A DNA stretch of 9,468 nt, taken from Alphaproteobacteria bacterium. Its GTDB lineage: Bacteria; Pseudomonadota; Alphaproteobacteria; Micropepsales; Micropepsaceae. This document shows positions 8,598 through 9,468 of the stretch, piece by piece. The stretch spans positions 1 to 9,468 of the forward strand of contig CANGRN010000028.1 in NCBI GenBank assembly GCA_947455695.1. Reading direction: 5' to 3'. The position numbers and the translations under genes are program-made. The stretch's first letter is position 1. The number at the start of each line of letters is the position of its first letter. The notes beneath the pieces are model-generated. The model did no database searches, was not told the DNA's origin, and saw only the letters and a program-made list of their open reading frames with translations.

Positions 8598-8663
8598 GGG
8601 AAATCTCCATTGTTTGGGGGCGCAAACTACGCTGTCTGGGCCGGGGATGAAAGTGCGGCGGCA
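8598..8663 (-). other. Short spacer between SDR and small basic gene
   Basis: This 66-bp spacer contains the ribosome site of the small gene and a weak inverted repeat, GTTTG (8612-8616) and CAAAC (8623-8627), with a six-base G-rich loop. No terminator T-run and no convincing promoter are visible, so readthrough from the SDR gene is plausible. Confidence 0.4.
8605..8608 (-). promoter_or_regulatory. Shine-Dalgarno sequence of the small basic gene
   Basis: GGAG on the minus strand is seven bases before the ATG at 8597. It is the best ribosome site in the 8448-8663 stretch and the main evidence that the small frame is translated. Confidence 0.55.
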
Positions 8664-9365
8664 CTATTTGGCGGTATAGCCGCCATCCACCGGCAGCACC
8701 GTGCCGGTGATGAAGCCGGCGCCCTCCGAGCACAGGAACACCGCCGCGCCGCCGATATCCTGCGGCTTGCCCCAGCGGCCCTGCGGCGTGCGGTCGATGA
8801 TGGCCTGCGAACGCGCGGCATCGGCGCGCGCGGCCGCTGTCAGCGCCGTTTCCACCCAGCCCGGCGCGATGGCGTTGACGCGGATGGTGGGCGCCCAGGC
8901 CACCGCCAGCGCCTTGGTCAGCTGCGCCACCCCGCCCTTGGAGGCGGTATAGCCGGGCACCAGCGCGCCGCCGAAAAAGGACCAGACCGAAGCGGTGTTG
9001 ACGATGGCCCCGCCGGACTGTTCCAGCAGCGGCCGCGCGGCCAGGCACATGCGCATGGTGCCGGTGAGATTGACGTCGATGACTTTCTGAAATCCTGCGA
9101 TGGTGAATTCCTTGCCGTCGCGCAGGACGATGCCGGCACAATTTATCAGCGCATCCAGCTGTTTGAATTTTCCGATGAGGTGCGCAACATCGGCATCGCT
9201 GGTGACGTCCAGCCGGACCGCCTCCAGATGATCCCGTTTGGGCACACCGGCGATTTCCTCGGCCGTCAGCCCGGTGACGGTGACGGCATAGCCTGCCGCG
9301 AGCATCGCTTCGGCGATGCCGAACCCGATGCCGCGTGCCCCGCCGGTGATCAATGCCTGTTTCAT
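8664..9365 (-). CDS. SDR-family NAD(P)-dependent oxidoreductase
   Basis: A classical short-chain dehydrogenase/reductase of 233 residues, within the usual 230-260. The cofactor loop is TGGARGIG at residues 7-14. LDVT (52-55) and NCAG (75-78, a variant of NNAG) follow. VNL contains structural N99. The catalytic set is S126 (NTASVWSF), Y139 and K143 (GYTASK). The C-terminal PGWVET and TGTVLPVDGGY (220-230) are typical. The family oxidises alcohols or reduces ketones on sugars, acyl-ACPs or aromatics, and the substrate cannot be read from these motifs. The ATG at 9365 overlaps the stop of the upstream gene as ATGA, and a weak AAGG lies upstream. It probably forms an operon with that gene and perhaps with the small basic and cupin genes downstream. 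Confidence 0.93.
   Translation of the reverse strand: MKQALITGGARGIGFGIAEAMLAAGYAVTVTGLTAEEIAGVPKRDHLEAVRLDVTSDADVAHLIGKFKQLDALINCAGIVLRDGKEFTIAGFQKVIDVNLTGTMRMCLAARPLLEQSGGAIVNTASVWSFFGGALVPGYTASKGGVAQLTKALAVAWAPTIRVNAIAPGWVETALTAAARADAARSQAIIDRTPQGRWGKPQDIGGAAVFLCSEGAGFITGTVLPVDGGYTAK
9362..9365 (-). other. ATGA stop/start overlap, upstream partial gene to SDR
   Basis: TGA (9364-9362) of the incoming gene and ATG (9365-9363) of the SDR gene overlap by four bases, indicating co-transcription and coupled translation of the pair. Confidence 0.75.
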
Positions 9366-9468
9366 GGTTTTACCTTAGCGGTTAAGGCGAAGGCGACATA
9401 GGCCGCGCCCTGCGGCGATTTCTTGTCGCGCGCATTGTCGGCCTGGATCAGCACATATTGCCTGCCCC
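9362..9468 (-). CDS. Unrecognised protein, C-terminal 34 residues only
   Basis: An open frame enters from the right edge and ends at a TGA at 9364-9362, sharing ATGA with the start of the SDR gene. The readable end starts GRQYVLIQADNARDKKSP and continues through GAAYVAFALTAKVKP. The alternating hydrophobic pattern suggests closing beta strands. This is too short for family assignment. The overlap with the SDR start, the absence of stops and the lack of any other reading for this stretch support it as a real gene. It is likely functionally linked to the SDR through translational coupling. Confidence 0.65.
   Translation of the reverse strand, partial: GRQYVLIQADNARDKKSPQGAAYVAFALTAKVKP

Noticed and set aside
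8418..9401. A 327-codon plus-strand frame opposite the SDR and small basic genes
   Set aside because: The minus strand carries a complete SDR with all catalytic motifs. The plus-strand product has shadow-type composition and no recognisable fold.

Overview
The window is dense, G+C-rich bacterial chromosome with very little non-coding DNA. Codon use is strongly GC-biased. The combination of a MaeB-type malic enzyme, a SPINDLY/OGT-like TPR glycosyltransferase and a short NAD-type 6-phosphogluconate dehydrogenase suggests an alphaproteobacterium. That placement rests on recalled family resemblance, not on a search.

Left arm (1-2908, minus strand): a compact oxidative pentose-phosphate operon, transcribed right to left as gnd, zwf, pgl. 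Both junctions are 4-base ATGA overlaps, so the three enzymes are probably translationally coupled. Zwf oxidises glucose 6-phosphate, Pgl hydrolyses the lactone and Gnd decarboxylates 6-phosphogluconate to ribulose 5-phosphate. Gnd is the short form, with an Asp where NADP-type enzymes bind the cofactor phosphate, so it is probably NAD-linked. The pgl gene runs off the left edge.

Intergenic region (2909-3144): 236 bp between divergent gnd and maeB, the only sizeable non-coding stretch. It holds a perfect 8-bp stem/4-nt loop inverted repeat just upstream of the gnd Shine-Dalgarno sequence and two CCGGTT-containing near-repeats. No convincing sigma-70 promoter could be identified by eye.

Centre (3145-7941, plus strand): maeB, a full-length hybrid malic enzyme with a C-terminal phosphotransacetylase-like domain, followed 21 bp later by an 833-residue protein. 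That protein has eleven contiguous TPR units and a GT41 (O-GlcNAc transferase-like) catalytic region. The usual N-lobe catalytic-region His is a Gln, while the UDP-binding Lys and HTT motif are kept.

Right arm (7938-9468, minus strand): an unrecognised gene (C-terminus only), an SDR oxidoreductase overlapping it by ATGA, a 44-residue very basic protein, and a cupin of the 2,4'-dihydroxyacetophenone dioxygenase-like family. The cupin and glycosyltransferase genes converge and share one palindromic CTAG as their two stop codons.

Overall this is mostly core metabolism. No mobile element, CRISPR array, RNA gene or clear defence system was seen. The points most worth a second look are the altered glycosyltransferase active site and its pairing with maeB, the small basic gene sitting in frame with the cupin behind a tandem stop, and the leader hairpin of gnd.
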